From the NCBI GenBank assembly GCA_028571685.1, contig CM053143.1, forward strand, positions 151,088,329 to 151,152,328: a stretch of 64,000 nucleotides of DNA, given 5' to 3'. The notes under the pieces were generated by a model. That model did not search any database. It was given only the letters and a program-made list of their open reading frames with translations, and had not been told where the DNA came from. Position 1 is the first letter of the stretch, and each line of letters starts with the position of its first letter. This DNA comes from Heterohyrax brucei (lineage: Eukaryota > Chordata > Mammalia > Hyracoidea > Procaviidae). Shown in pieces: positions 33,356 to 46,027 of the stretch. A program made the translations under genes and the position numbers.

Positions 33356-34149
33356 TAATCTAATACACACTGGGAAGGAAAAGATTGCTTCAAATCCATC
33401 AGCCACAAAATTGACACCGAGTGGAGCCTTGAAGCACTATGGGAAGCTCAGCAGCAAAGATGGGGCAGGAACGGTCCCGATAGAGAGACAATGGGCAAAT
33501 GTTTGGCTCAGGACAGTCAGAGCCTGATGGTGTCAGAAAGCAGTAGGGAGCCATATGGTGAAGAAGGCAGAGATGCTTAGAGCCGCGTGTAGGCTTCAGG
33601 CTTTGGGCAGTCTGCAGAGTTCTAAGCATTGACAAAAGGCTGCTGCTCCAGGCTGGAGGCAAGCCCATCAAGTGTGGTAATAATCCCGGTAGAAAAGTTG
33701 AGTCTGCGCTCAGTCAGTGTCGGAGCAGGAGACATCTGGGAGGGGAAATCAGTAAGACCAGGTATGGAGATGAGGGGGCAGGAGGCATCAAGTCATGCAG
33801 GTTTTTGTCTTGGAGGTGAGTGGCATCGTTTCCCAAGATCAGCAACATACAAAGAGGAGAACACATTGAAAACATGATCCATTTTTTCAGGACATTTTCA
33901 CATCTGTAGTTTCATCTGTGAGGTTCAGTGGACAAATCAGCACAATTTACAGGCGACAAAACTGAGGCTCAAAACGATCTTCCACAGATCTGCAGACTGT
34001 GCCCAGAAATTCTTTACTCGAACATTTTCTGATTTCTGAGAAGCTGTGATATGAGATTCCCCATGGGAAATGGATCACACTTTTTCACTTTCATTGATTC
34101 TGAAATGAGTAGAAGTTGGTTGACTACACATACCAGTCACTGTTCAATA
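33356..34149. other. Intergenic, nothing recognised
   Basis: A possible MIR trace near 33,890-34,020; otherwise nothing. Confidence 0.4.
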
Positions 34150-34510
34150 AACTTTGTCACATGGCAGTATCACACGTATCAGAGCAGAACTGTGTTCCAC
34201 AGGGTTCTTGGTGGCTGACTTTTCGGAAGCAGATCACCAGGCCTTTCTTCCACGATGCTTTTGAGCAATCTTGAACTTCAATCTTTTCAGTTACCAGCTG
34301 AGCCCATTAACCATTTATTCTACCCAGGGACTCTAGTCATTGCTGTGTGCTATGGATTTGATTCTGCCTTGCCATTCTATAGGATAAAGTAAAACTGTCC
34401 CTCCAATAGGGTTTTTCCCACAGAGCCACTGGGTGGACTTCAACAACTGACATTTTGGCTAGCAGCCAAGCATTTGAACCATTGCACAGGCTTGAACTGT
34501 TCCTACAGAA
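34150..34510 (-). repeat. Two adjacent AfroSINEs, long form
   Basis: First about 34150-34334 ('tggctgacttttcggaagca', ending 'ctacccagggactct'); second about 34335-34510 ('gagccactgggtggacttca', 'cattttggctagcagccaag'). Confidence 0.7.
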
Positions 34511-34589
34511 ACTCTGGTAGAATACATAAAGGTGAATAAAAGAAAAATAAAGGAATATCTCATAGGAAGACACAATAAGTTCTGTAATA

Positions 34590-35180
34590 AATACTTGTTA
34601 AGATCTACAACCTCTCAAGCACAGTTCTAGGCACTGGAGCAAAGTGGTGGAAACACAGACAAGTCCCTAATCTCAAAACCCAGTGCCATCTAGTTGATTT
34701 CAACTCAGTGCAACCCCATAGGACAGAGCAGAACTGCTCCATAAGGTTTCCACTGCTGCAAATCTTTAAGGAGGCTGATCGCCCCATCTTTCTCTAGTGG
34801 AATGGCTGGCCAGCTTGAACTACCAACCATTCTCTCAGCCTCTGAGCACTGTAACCACTGTGCCACCAGGGCTGCTTCCCTAACCTGAAGAAACTTTTAA
34901 TCGGAGAATGCTAGGAACCACTAAAGCAGTATCAGAGAGTGACAGTGCTATAAGGGAAATGAAAGACGGTGACACAGGGATGGTAGTGCTTCCACAGATG
35001 TTATCAAGGTGACAACTGACTTGTATTCTAAATGACGGGACAGAGACTACCTTTCAAAAATTCAGGAGACAAGTATACTAGGTAAAGGCAACTTCAAGTG
35101 CAAAGGCTCAAAGGCAAGGATGATCTCAGCAAGTTTCAGGAATAGGATCAAGACCAACATGGATGTAAAGTTCTACATTT
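34590..35180 (+). repeat. Ancient mammalian repeat, split by a SINE
   Basis: Left 'agcacagttctaggcactgg', right from 34879 'cagtgctataagggaaatga' and on. The SINE between has near-matching flanks TCCCTAATCT / TCCCTAACCT. Confidence 0.45.
34678..34878 (-). repeat. AfroSINE, long form
   Basis: 'acccagtgccatctagttga', 'gtttccactgctgcaaatct', 'gtgccaccagggctgc'. Flanking duplication TCCCTAA. Confidence 0.8.
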
Positions 35181-35844
35181 ATGTTTAAGATCCTGATTAT
35201 CTGCCTCTATTAAAATTCATTCTCTGACTATATCAAGCAGGCAGTTAGAGGCACCTTTTTTCCTATTTTTACAATCATTATGAGAGGTGAAGCTACTTGC
35301 TCAAGGAAACACAGCCAGTGCGGACAGCAAGGTTCAAGTTCGTGGTCATCTCAGTCTGAAGTTTCTCCTAAGTTAATACTGCTTCTCACTGGAAACTTGA
35401 AAGTAGCACTAGAGAATGTTTACACATACTTGTAAACTAGGTCTTGAAGGATGCTTCCAGAGAAACCAGGGAAGCCATCAGGAAACTCAGCTTTAGAGAT
35501 TCTCACACCTGGGCAGACCAGTGCAATGACTGTTGTCCTCCTCTTTGCTCTGCTTCAGAAAGGTCACCACCTTGAAAACCCCATGCAGCAATTCCTCCTT
35601 GCACACATGGGGTCACCATGACTTGGAATTGACTTGACCACAACTGTTGTTTTTAAATGGTTGTTCCATCCTAGCCACAAGTCAGACCCGACTCGACGGC
35701 ACTTGTCTGGCATCTTTGCATAGACTTGCAGATTCCTAAAATGAAAATATTAAATAAACTGAAGGCTGACTAAAGTCCTTTACTTCCCCATGAGTTGATG
35801 TACCTCAAGCTCTGAAAATATTTTTCATTAAAATTTTTTGAACA
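35181..35844. other. Intergenic with SINE tails
   Basis: SINE 3' fragments at about 35,560-35,705 ('catgacttggaattgacttg', 'cagacccgactcgacggcac'). Nothing else recognised. Confidence 0.45.
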
Positions 35845-37300
35845 AAACAATAAATGCTGGAGAGGCTGTGGAGAAAGTGGAACCCTCCTACACTGTTGGT
35901 GGGGTTGCAAAATTGTCCAGCCTCTTTGGAAAGCAATCTGGCACTTCCTTAAAAAAATGGATATAGATATACCATTTGACCCAGTAATTCCACTACTTGG
36001 AATATATCCTACTGAATCAAGGCCTTTCACACCAACGGACACATGCACCAGAATGTTTATCGCAGCACAGTCCACGATAGCAAAAAGATGGAATCAACCC
36101 AGATGTCCAACAACAGAAGAATGGATAGGTAAACTATGGTACATATACTCAATGGAGCACTACGCAATGATAAAGAATAACGATGATTCCAGGAAACATC
36201 TCCTAACCTGGTTTCAACTGGAAGACATTATGTTGAGTGAACGTAGTCAGTGACAAAAGGACAAATATTGTATGAGACCCCTATGATAAGATCTCAAAAA
36301 CAGACTTGTGTATAGAAGACTCTTTGACAGCTGCAAGGGAGGGGAGGGAGGAAGGGTAAGTGGGGGAGGATTTACTTTAGATAGTTGCTAGAAATCTGGT
36401 TGGGAGAAAGCGGTGATAGCACACATTAGAAACAAGAACAACATTAAGTGGACTTCAGCATAACTTGAGTACTCCTTCCATCTTAACCCAATATTGCAAG
36501 GATAGAGTAGCTGGGGTGGGGGGTGGGGGACCATGCTCTTAGGCAAAATCAAGGCCAATTGGCACAACTAGCATTTTGCTAAGAGAGCTCTCTGCACCCC
36601 ACATTGGTGAGTGGTGTCTGGGGTCTTAAAAGCTGCCAAGCTGCCAATCCGAGGACACAGCAAATGGTCCCAACTCAGCAGGAACAGATGCTCACCGAGG
36701 ACCAAAATGACATGCGGTAAAGACAACCTAGAAGACAGAGGGACCCACAAGAGTGGGTGCCTACGTCGACTTGGGACCGGAGGAACTGGATGGTGTGCGG
36801 ACACCACCAGTGATAGCCACGACGGAGCTCACTAAGTTGAGTCTCACTGGCAACACAAGAATAAAAAGGGGTGCACCCTGAGATCTCCACTAAAAGACCT
36901 CAACTGATGGTCCAGCGGTTTTGGGGTTCCCCTGAGAGCATGGCCCCCAGCCCTGATGCTGCCCTTACCCATAAATTATAATGAAGTTCCACTCTTTGGA
37001 CAGGAATGGATTGAACTTGGCAATGCAGAATGACCATGTATTGATTGCACTTTATGGTTCTATGCATCTATAGGATATCATCCTGCTGACCTCTGGCTGG
37101 AGGAAGGAGAGTGGATGGAGAGGAGGGGAAAGGAGTCTGTTGGGAAGATGAGACATGTATGGAGCAGAGAGGAACAGTGTGCAGTCACCGGACAGGGAGA
37201 GCAGTGGAAGCTGCATATAGGTGGGTATGTAAATTTATACGTGAATGTACATTTTCACTCAGTCATGTTAAATAAAAAAATAAAAATAAATAAAAATTTT
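35845..37300 (+). pseudogene. L1 3' end: ORF2 C-terminus, 3' UTR and A-tail
   Basis: From 35957 a 98-codon frame reads DIPFDPVIPLLGIYPTES ... DTCTRMFIAAQSTIAKRWNQ ... and ends LEDIMLSERSQ at 36253, the C-terminus of L1 ORF2p. The 3' UTR matches that of 14,790-15,785 ('actctttgacagctgcaagg', 'atggcccccagccctgatgc') and ends in an A-rich tail at about 37,270-37,300. 5' truncated at about 35,845; this last ORF2 segment is intact. Confidence 0.9.
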
Positions 37301-37939
37301 TTTGAGAAAATAGTAGTATTTAAGAACAAGAGTTACTATTTATTTAAGGAACAATTTTGTGAGGTGAAATGTTTCACCAAACTGATGAAACAATTTAATA
37401 TATACACTAAATTCCTGTTTTCTAATGTTAAAATGGACTTGAAAGCAAAGTTGCATGAGACATAGAGGTGATTTCACCAAGTACAGTATATCTGAGATAG
37501 TACCTAACAGTGTATCAAAAGAGTAAACACTCATTTCTAGTTAACTTACATTGATTTCAAATAATTTATTTTTTATCATAGAAAATACAGCCTGAGCAAA
37601 CTTACAAATAGCCCAACAAACAATTTCAAATTTACAGGGCTGGCTTTGGCCAATATGTATTTGAACTGACCAAAAGGAAGCCCTAAATATTACAGCACTG
37701 CTGCATCTTGCCTCCGAAGTGTCATCGTCACTGGTTGCTATGCCACTACTTTTCCTGGCTGAACTTAATGGCTACATTTTTTACCATAACTTTCCCTATG
37801 CTGCCACCTACTGGCGATAACAAGTATAGCTCTCAACCAAGTATTTGTCTTCCTCACCAGCGTGTTTGGATGTGAAATGGACAAGTCAGGGAATAACCCC
37901 TCAATTTTGATATGGCTATCAAAATACTGGCATTTAAAG
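37301..37939. other. Intergenic, nothing recognised
   Basis: No gene or clear repeat. Confidence 0.4.
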
Positions 37940-38230
37940 GTTATTTATTTTTTAAATTTTTAAATTTACTTCCCATTAAACAATAAATATACATACTGTT
38001 TGGGGACATTGATGCCAACCTCACAACCAATCAATACTCTCCCTTTCTCGATCATGGGCTCTCTGTTACCAGTTTTCTTGTTCCCTCCTGCTTTTCTTTC
38101 TTTGCCCCTGTGCTGGTGTGCCCATTTACTCTTGTTTTGTTTATGGCTTGTCTAAACTTTGGCTGAAAGATGAACTTTAGGAGTGACTTCAGTACTGGGT
38201 TGAAAGGGTGTCTGAGGGCTCTTCTCTTGG
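37940..38230 (-). mobile_element. L1 3' UTR fragment
   Basis: 'ggggacattgatgccaacct', 'ggctgaaagatgaactttag'; same type as 23045 and 9239. Confidence 0.55.
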
Positions 38231-38269
38231 AGTTCTCCAGGCAGAAAGTTTATTTCTTTTAATTATTGT

Positions 38270-39010
38270 TGTTAGTGGCTGTCAGCTCCAACTCACAGTG
38301 CCCTTATGTCTAAGAGAAATAAATATGGCTCAGTACTGAGCTATCTTCATGATCTTTGGTACGTCTGAACGCATTGTTGTGGCTATTGTGTCAATCCATC
38401 TCACTGAGTGTCTCCCTCCTTTTCTCTGGCTATCTACCAAACATAATATCCTTCTCCAGTGATTGGTCTTTCTTGGTCATGTGTTCAAACTACCTGCTGC
38501 CATCAAGTAGATTCTGACTCACAGTGACCCTGTAGGACAGAGTGGAACTGCCCCATAGATTTTCCAGGGAGCAACTGGTGGATTTAAACTGCCAGCCTTC
38601 GGTTAACAGCTATAGTACTTAACCACCACATCACCAGCGTTTCCTGTTCAAACTAAAAGAGTCCAAATCTCAACATCCTAGCTTCTCAGAAGTATTCTGG
38701 TTGTACTTCTTTTAGATCTGTTGGTTCTTCTGATAGCTCATGATATTAACATTCTTCGTCAGCACCACAGTTCACATTCCTTGATTCTGTCTTTCATTTT
38801 CATTACCCAGTTTTGACATGCACATGAGGTGACTGAAAATACCATGACTCTGGTCAGGTGTACCTTAGTCACCAATATGACATCTTTGCTTTCTAAAACT
38901 TTAAAAAGTCCTTTTCCAGTAGCTTTGCCACGGAAATACATAATTTGATTACTTGACTATCGAGTCCATGGCATTAATTATCCATCCAAGTAGAATGAAA
39001 TCATCGACAG
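38270..39010 (-). mobile_element. RTE/BovB-type LINE 3' end, split by a SINE
   Basis: 'attgttgttagtggctgtca', 'tgtcaatccatctcactgag', 'catgaggtgactgaaaatac', 'ttgattacttgactatcgag'. More diverged than the other RTE copies. Confidence 0.7.
38493..38644 (-). repeat. AfroSINE, short form, with 11-bp target duplication
   Basis: Flanked by TGTTCAAACTA at 38482-38492 and 38645-38655. Complete short form lying within an RTE copy. Confidence 0.9.
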
Positions 39011-39214
39011 CTGCAGTTTTTTTCCTCTATTTTGGTTCAGTCAACTAAATCAACTTTAATAATGAGAGACACCCTAATATCAACCAAACCAAACATCCTA
39101 TAAATCTCTTTTCCAAATACATTTTCTGTCCTTAGAAAATTATTCTTTAAAGTTGAAATTGTACGATTTCCTCTTTTAAAATCACTACCCTTTAAGAAGG
39201 ATGATACATATATT

Positions 39215-39560
39215 CACTTTTTAAAACAGTACTTTAAGTGAAAGTTTACAATTCAAGTCAGTTTGTCACTCAAAAACTTATACACATTGTTACGTGACAC
39301 CAATTGCTCTTTCCACCCTGTGACAGCACACTCCTCCCCTTCACCCTGTATTTCCCATGTCCATTCAACCAGCTCTTGTCTCCTTCTGTCTTCTCATCCC
39401 TTCTCCAGATAGGAGCTACCCAGTTGGTCTCCTGCATCCACCTAAGCCAAGAAGCACACTCTTCATCAGTATCATTTTATGTCTTAGAGTCCAGTCCAGT
39501 CTTTGTCTGAAGAGTTGGCTTCAGGAATAGTCTCAGTTCTGAACTAACAGAGTATTCTTC
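39215..39560 (-). mobile_element. Elephant-type L1 3' UTR
   Basis: 'cagtactttaagtgaaagtt', 'cccagttggtctcctgcatc', 'ttgtctgaagagttggcttc', as at 8186 and 47275. Confidence 0.7.
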
Positions 39561-39784
39561 ACTTTTGAATGTGAAAAAGAATGTGCCATTCTCACTGCAA
39601 AGAACTAGGGACTCATGGATGGAAAAATATGGTTGATGAGAACTTTTAGGAAAGTTGTTTCAGAAATGGGACATTATCCCAGGAAATGAGGTGTGATTTG
39701 GCAGTAAGCAGAAGGAAGCATTTTGGTACCTGGGGACCTGAAACTTCAGACAAAGGAGAGAAGACAGGCAATGATAAAAATAAA

Positions 39785-40000
39785 AGCAATAGCCTATATT
39801 ACGTTCCAGCCACATCCGGAAGAATTTTCAAAAACTCTCATTTATGTTCACAACTCAGAGGCAGACATTGTCCTTATTTTACAGATGAGATAATCAAAAC
39901 TTAGAGGGGGTGGGTTGCTCAAGGCACTCCACTGGTAGGTGATGGAGCTGGGGGCACAGCCCACCCATGCTCTGAACAACTGAGTGATGCTACCTCATGA
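39785..40000 (+). repeat. MIR
   Basis: 'tgtccttattttacagatga', 'ggttgctcaaggcactccac' (MIR core-like) and 'gatggagctgggggcacagc'. Confidence 0.65.
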
Positions 40001-40289
40001 AGCATGCATTCAGAAGACTGAGGAAAAGCAGTATTGTAAGGAGAGAAAGCCACAGAAGCACCCTGCCTCAACATAATTGGATTCAGCTTAATAAATGAAT
40101 TATACCCTGCATGTCCGGGTGAGGAGAAACACCGAATCACTGTAAGCCCTCCTAAAGCAATGCCTAGTGGGAGCTTAAGGTTGACCCCTTTCAATGAATG
40201 AGTTTCCTCTACTCTGGATTTTCTTTTTTCTTTCAGAGCTATGACCATTGTCGGTTAATTAGTAATTATTTAAACTGTTGCCCCTGAGT

Positions 40290-40487
40290 CAATTCCAACA
40301 TAGCATTTAGGGGATGAAAGTGCAGCCTTAAACAGTCACAGCCAAGAGGACCCTAAGGAGACATGAGGACTAAATGTAACGTGGTATCCTGGGGGTGACC
40401 CTGTAATAGACAAGGGACATTAGGTGAAAACCAAGGAAATCTGAATGAAGTATGCTCTCTAGTTAATAATAATGTGTCAACATTAGT
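40290..40487 (+). mobile_element. Old L1 3' UTR fragment
   Basis: 'ggactaaatgtaacgtggta', 'gggacattaggtgaaaacca', 'gttaataataatgtgtcaac'. Confidence 0.65.
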
Positions 40488-42712
40488 TCATTAATGGTGA
40501 CATTAATGCTCAAGATGAAAAGTTGAAGATTTTTTTTACCAACTTCTGCAGTCTGAAACAGATCAAACATGCAGGCAATCAAGGGACACTGATTATTACT
40601 GGTGACTGGAATGTGCAGGTTGGAAACAAGAAAGATCAGTAGCTGGAAAACATGGCTTTGGTGATGGCAATGACACCAGACATTACATGATACAGTTTTG
40701 TGAAACTAATAACTTCTTGATTGAAAATAACTTTTCTCAACAACATAAACAGCAACTATACACGTGGTCCTCACTGGGAGTACACAGGAATCAAACTGAC
40801 TACATATATGAAAAGAGAGAAAGGAAAAGCTCAGTATCATCAACTATAACAAGGCCAGGGGCCAAGTACAGAACAGAACATCAATTGTTCTTACACATTT
40901 CTAAGATGAAGCTGAAGAGAATTAGAAAAAGTCCACAAGAGTCAAAGACCAACCTTGAGTATACTCCACTGGAATTTAGAGACCATGTCAAGGGTAGATT
41001 TGACACAATGGACACTAATGACTGCAAGACCAGGCCGGTTGTGGGATGACATCAAGAACATCACGCACAAAGAAATCAAAAGATTATTTAAAAAGCAGGA
41101 GAGAAAGGAAAAAAAAAAAAAAAGACAAAACTGGATGTCAGAAAATACTCTGAAAGTTGCTCTTCAATGTGGGGTAGTTAAAGTCAAATAAAGAAATGCT
41201 GAATTAAAACCTCAACAGAAGATGTCAAAGAGTGGCTCAGGAAGAAAAAGGAAAGTAATATAATTAAATGTGCAAACACCTGGAGTTAGAAAACCAAAAG
41301 GGAAAAAAGTACTTGGCATTTCTCAAGCTTCTTAAAGAATTGAAGAAAAGGGCAAGCCTTGAGTTGGCTGAGTTGCAATACTAAACTACGTAAGAAACAC
41401 TAAAGAGGACGGAAGGGATTCACAAAGTCACTGTACCAAAAAGATTTGGTCAACACTGAGTTATTTCAGGAGGTAGAACATGATGAACAACTGATGGTAC
41501 TGGAAGAAGTAGTCCAAGATGCTCTGAAGGCATTGATGAAGAACAAGGATCCAGAAACGAACATCACTGTTGATGTCAGACGGCTCTTGGCTGAAAGCAG
41601 AGAATACCAGACAGATGTTTACCTGTATTTTACTGACTATGAAAAGGCATCCAACTAAGCAGATCATAACAAATTACGGATAATGTTGTGAAGAATGGGA
41701 ATTCCAGAACATGTAACTGTGCTCAGGTGGGACCTGTTAAGAAGATGAAGAGGTAGTTGTTCAGACAGAAAAAGGGGATTCTTCACAGTTTAAAATCAGG
41801 TAACGTGGGTGTCAGGGTTGTATCCTTTCACCATACCTATTCGGTCTGTGTGCTGAGTAAATAATCTGAGAACATGAACTACATGAAAAAGAATGCAGCA
41901 TCAGGATTGGAGGAAGACTCATTAACAGTCACTATTGTGTGGAAGGCACAACCCTCCTTGCTGAAAGTGAAGAGGACTTGAAGCATTCACTGATGAAGAT
42001 CAAAGATTACATACAGCCTTCAGGTGAATTACATCTCAACCGAAAGAAAACAAAAGTCCTCACAACTGGATCAATAAGCAACATTACGATAAACGGAAAA
42101 AAGATTGCAGTTGTTAATGATTTCCTTTTGCTTGTATCCACAAAGCCCATGAATGCAGCAGTCAAGAAATCAAATGACATATTGCATTGAGCAAAGCCAC
42201 TGCAAAACATCTCTTTAAAGTGTTCAAAAGCAAAGATGCCACTTTGAGGACTAAAGTGTGTCTAACTCAAGCCATGCTGTTTTCCATTGGCTCATATGCA
42301 TGACAAAGCTGGACAATGAAGACCAAACAAGAACTGATACTTATGAATTATGGTGTTGGCAAAGAATACTGAATATTCCATGGACTGCCAGAAGAACAAG
42401 CAACTCTGTCTTGAAAGAGTACAGTCAGGGGGCTCCTTAGAAGCAAGGTGGCAAGACTTCGTCTCAAGTTCTCCAGTATTTATCAGGGGGCACCTGTCTA
42501 TGGAGAAGGACATCATGCTTGGTAAAGTAGAGGTCAGCGAAAAAAAGACCCTTAATGAGATGGACTGACACAGTGGCTGTAACAACGAGCTCCAACATCA
42601 CAACGGTTATTAAGATGGCCCAGGAATGGGTGTGTGTTTCATTCTGTTGTATGTAGGGTTGCTTTGATTTGGAAACAACTTGAAGGCACCTAACCACAAT
42701 TGCAACAAATAT
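40488..42712 (+). pseudogene. RTE/BovB-type LINE, longest copy: endonuclease and RT remnants
   Basis: The 5' part encodes the C-terminal half of an AP-type endonuclease: 'ITGDWNVQVGNKK'-like residues near 40,590, then FCETNNFLIENNFSQQHKQQ, LYTWSSLGVHRNQTDYIYEK. The linker then RT region follows: VQDALKALMKNKDPETN, then VRRLLAESREYQTDVYLYFT (RT motif A approach). The junction near 41,560 skips several hundred bases that other RTE elements carry, so RT motifs before A are lost. The end holds the C-terminal ELWCWQRILNIPWTARRTS. 3' terminus with 'gcacctaaccacaattgcaa'. Many stops and frameshifts; non-functional. Confidence 0.85.
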
Positions 42713-42734
42713 ACCATGCTAGTGTAGCAAAAAG

Positions 42735-43235
42735 GAAGTTTTTTTTATTGTGGTAATATATATATAACAAGCTTTTGCCATTTCAACCATTTTTACGTGT
42801 CATTCAGTGACAATACATTCACCATGCTGTGCAACCATCATCACCATCCATCTGCAAATTTCTACAACTCCATGAACAGAAACTCAGTACTCTTATGCAG
42901 TAACTTTCTATCCCTTCTCCCACCAGGCCCTGGTAACTATTAATAAATGTTCATCTTTATGCATGTGCTTGTCCTAGATATTTCATAAGTGGGATCATAC
43001 AATATTTCTTCTTTTGTGTCTTAGTTCACTCATCATGTTTTCAAGGTTCACCCATGTGGAAATATGTGACATAATTTCATTTCTCTTTATTACTGAATTA
43101 TATTTCATTGGACTATGTTTTGTTTATCCATTCATCTATTGATAGACATTTGGGTGTTTCTACTTTTTGGCTGTTGTGACCAATGTTGTGATGACCATTG
43201 ATGTGGCAATTTGCCTTTTAGAGACTGATCACTAA
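42735..43235 (-). mobile_element. Old L1 (L1M-type) 3' end
   Basis: 'tttttattgtggtaatatat', 'caccatgctgtgcaaccatc', 'ttcattggactatgttttg', 'acatttgggtgtttctactt', all reversed L1M landmarks. Confidence 0.75.
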
Positions 43236-43241
43236 GTATGC

Positions 43242-43751
43242 TGTCATGGATTGAACTGTGTCCCGCCAAAAATGTGTGAAGCCATTTGGCTGGACCATCA
43301 TTCCCAGTACTTTGTGGTTTTCCTATGCTATACATCTTAATTCTGCCCGTGGCTAATAGATAGGATGATTATGATAAAAAAGGATTAGGATGGGACTGCA
43401 ACACCCTTGCTAAGGCAGTTTCTCTAGAGTGTGGCTTTTATCCTTTCATCCTATGGGAGATAAAAAGAGAGGAAGAAAGCAGAGGATTGGGAACCTCACA
43501 CGGTCAAGAAAGCAGCACCAGTACAGCACATCCTTCAGACCTAATGTTCCTGTGCTGAGATGCTCCCCAACCAAAGACTGATGCAACACAATCACTTTCC
43601 TCCGGCACCAACAGAGGGAAAGCCTTCCCCTAGAACAGACACCCTGAATTCGGACTTGCAGCCTACTGGACTGTCTAAGAATAAACTTTCCTTTGTTAAA
43701 GCCATTCACTCGGTGGTGTTTCTGTTAGAGGAGCACTAGATGACTAAAACA
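43242..43751 (+). repeat. MaLR/ERVL-type solo LTR, full length (510 bp)
   Basis: TGTCATGGATTGAACTGTG start, 'cgtggctaatagataggat', 'ctgtctaagaataaactttc' poly-A region, 'gcactagatgactaaaaca' end. Best reference copy for the other LTRs of this family in the window. Confidence 0.85.
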
Positions 43752-43954
43752 TGCGGAAAACATGATTGCTAAGACAGTCAGGAAACACATCTTATGTAAT
43801 CTGATTTTAAATAGTTCTAAGTGTATTAGTTTTAAATATGACCAGAGAGATGGAAACATCAAATAAATTGTCCAAATCCAGATATTTTGTACTATAAATG
43901 AAGATTATCCATATTATTTCTTGAGAATTCTATACCTCTATTCTCTCTCTGGAA

Positions 43955-44965
43955 ATTCTGGTGGCATACTAGTTAAGAGCTACAGCTGCTAATCAAAAGG
44001 TTGGCAGTTCAAATCCACCAGGCACTCCTTGAATACCTATGGAGCAGTTCTACTCAGTTCTACAATAGGTGGAATCAACCAACAGCAATGAGTTTTGGTT
44101 TTGGTTATTCCCCCTTTGCTCATAAAGATTTACACACACACACTTCAACCTTCTATTGACAGTTTATGCTAAATTAAGATGCTTACCTGAGGTGTACTTA
44201 CTATGTACTAACCAAAAGGTCGGCAGTTCATATCTACCAGGTATTCCTTGGAAACTCTATGGGGCAGTTCTACTCTGTCCTACAGGGTCTCTATGAGCAA
44301 GAATTGACTTGATGGCAATGAGTTTGGGTTTTTTGGTAAGCTCTACATGGAAACTTCTGTGGCATAGTGGTTCAGTCCTACATCTGCTAACCCAAAGTTG
44401 GCAGTTCAAATCTGCCAGGTGTTCCTTGGAAATTCTATGGGGTAGTTCTACTCTGTCTTATAGGGCCACTGTGAGTCAGAATCGACTCGATGGCAGTGGG
44501 TTTGCTTGGGTTTAAGCTCTATATGATCAACTATGAGTTGTGAACAGACTCGATAGCAGTGGGTTTAAGCTCTATGTAAAAGTCCTTGGGTTGGGAGGAA
44601 ATCCTGGTTAAAAGTGCTACAAACTGCTAACCAAGAGGTTGATAAACCACTACGGCTGCTAACCAAAAGGTCAGCAGGTCAAATCTTCCAGGCACTCCTT
44701 GGAAACTCTATAGGGCAGTTCTACTCTGACTTATAGGGTTGCTATGAGTCGGAATTGACTCACTGGCAGTGGCTTTGGATTTTTTTTGTTTTGGGATGGG
44801 AGAACAGTTTGCCTTCATCTGGTAACAAAAGGTTGGCAATTTGAACTCACCCAGTAGTACTATGAAAGAAAAGTTCTGGCAATCTGTTTGCATAGAGATT
44901 ACAGCCAATACAGACTTAAAGGGGCTGCCATGAGTCAGAGCAGACTCAACAACACACAAAGGCTC
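43955..44965 (+). repeat. Cluster of at least five same-strand AfroSINEs
   Basis: Copies at about 43955-44105, 44205-44336, 44350-44512, 44600-44790 and 44800-44965, plus a lone tail at 44526-44568, all plus strand. The third is flanked by TAAGCTCTACATG (44337-44349) and TAAGCTCTATATG (44513-44525). The fourth has a second head inserted or duplicated at its start. Confidence 0.85.
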
Positions 44966-45753
44966 TCTGACCATGTTCTTTGCTCAGTCCTCATTGAGAG
45001 GTTCTATCATTCTCACTCATTACATAACTGCATGGTAAGTGTTAAAACTAGGTTTCACACCAGTGTGAAACTGAGGCAATTCATAGCAATCCACTTTTAC
45101 GTGCAAACCACACCTTTTTCCTTAGTGAATGCCAAGTCCAGTCAAGAAATCAAACAGGTGAATAACTTAATGCTCTTGTACAAACGAATTAATGGGATCA
45201 CATCATTCAAGGGACAAGGAAGTAACTCTGCCAAATTAGCATGTCAAATTATTATTTAACTTGGCAGGGTGTGCAGAAAACTGAACGTGTTCCAAAGAAG
45301 TTGGGGTTTAGAAGTGCATAAAGATGATTATTTTCAGCTCTAAACTGGCATTATAATGGACTCCTTTTGAAGGCTGTTTAAGAAGACAGAAGATTAACTT
45401 ATTAATAAACTGTACCAGCTTCAGTTATAAACTGAAGAAATGAAATTAAGCTGGAATTAACCAGCAAGAGCTCAGTGAAGTTAGCATTCCTAGGACAATG
45501 TTAAGTGTTTTATTATAACAGTAGTACAGTAATTTTAGAAAGCATGGAAAACTAGAATATAAGGTTAAAACCATCCATAATCTCAACACTCAGAGTCAGG
45601 CACAGACCATTGCTTTTGAGAATAAACATACAAAAATATCTTACATTGTAAATTTTATAAGAACACATAAGCCAGGATCTTGAAATGGTACAGGAAGTAT
45701 GGAACGCTAAGGCTTAAGCTCCATTTTAAGTTAGATGTAACTCTGCCCAGAGG
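44966..45753. other. Intergenic, nothing recognised
   Basis: No gene or clear repeat on either strand. Confidence 0.4.
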
Positions 45754-46027
45754 TACCGGCATACCTCAGCAAAATGATTGTGGGTTCAGTTCTAGGCACC
45801 ACAATAAGGTGAGTCATACTTATTTTTTGGTTCTCCAGTGTATATAAAAGTTACAGTTATACTATAAAGTGTGCAATGACAGTATGTCTAAAAAAACAAT
45901 GTACATAATTTAAAATATTTTATTGTATTTTTAACGTGGAGTTGATTTAAGACTTTTGAGATGATGGGATGGCGTGAAAATGTTTTGCAAGTGAGAAGCA
46001 TGTGAATTTTGGGGTCCTAAGAGTGAA

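Noticed and set aside
43955-44965. tRNA genes, suggested by 'ggcagttcaaatcc' B-box-like motifs
   Set aside because: These are the heads of SINEs repeated all over the window; none folds into an uninterrupted tRNA with an acceptor stem that I can see.
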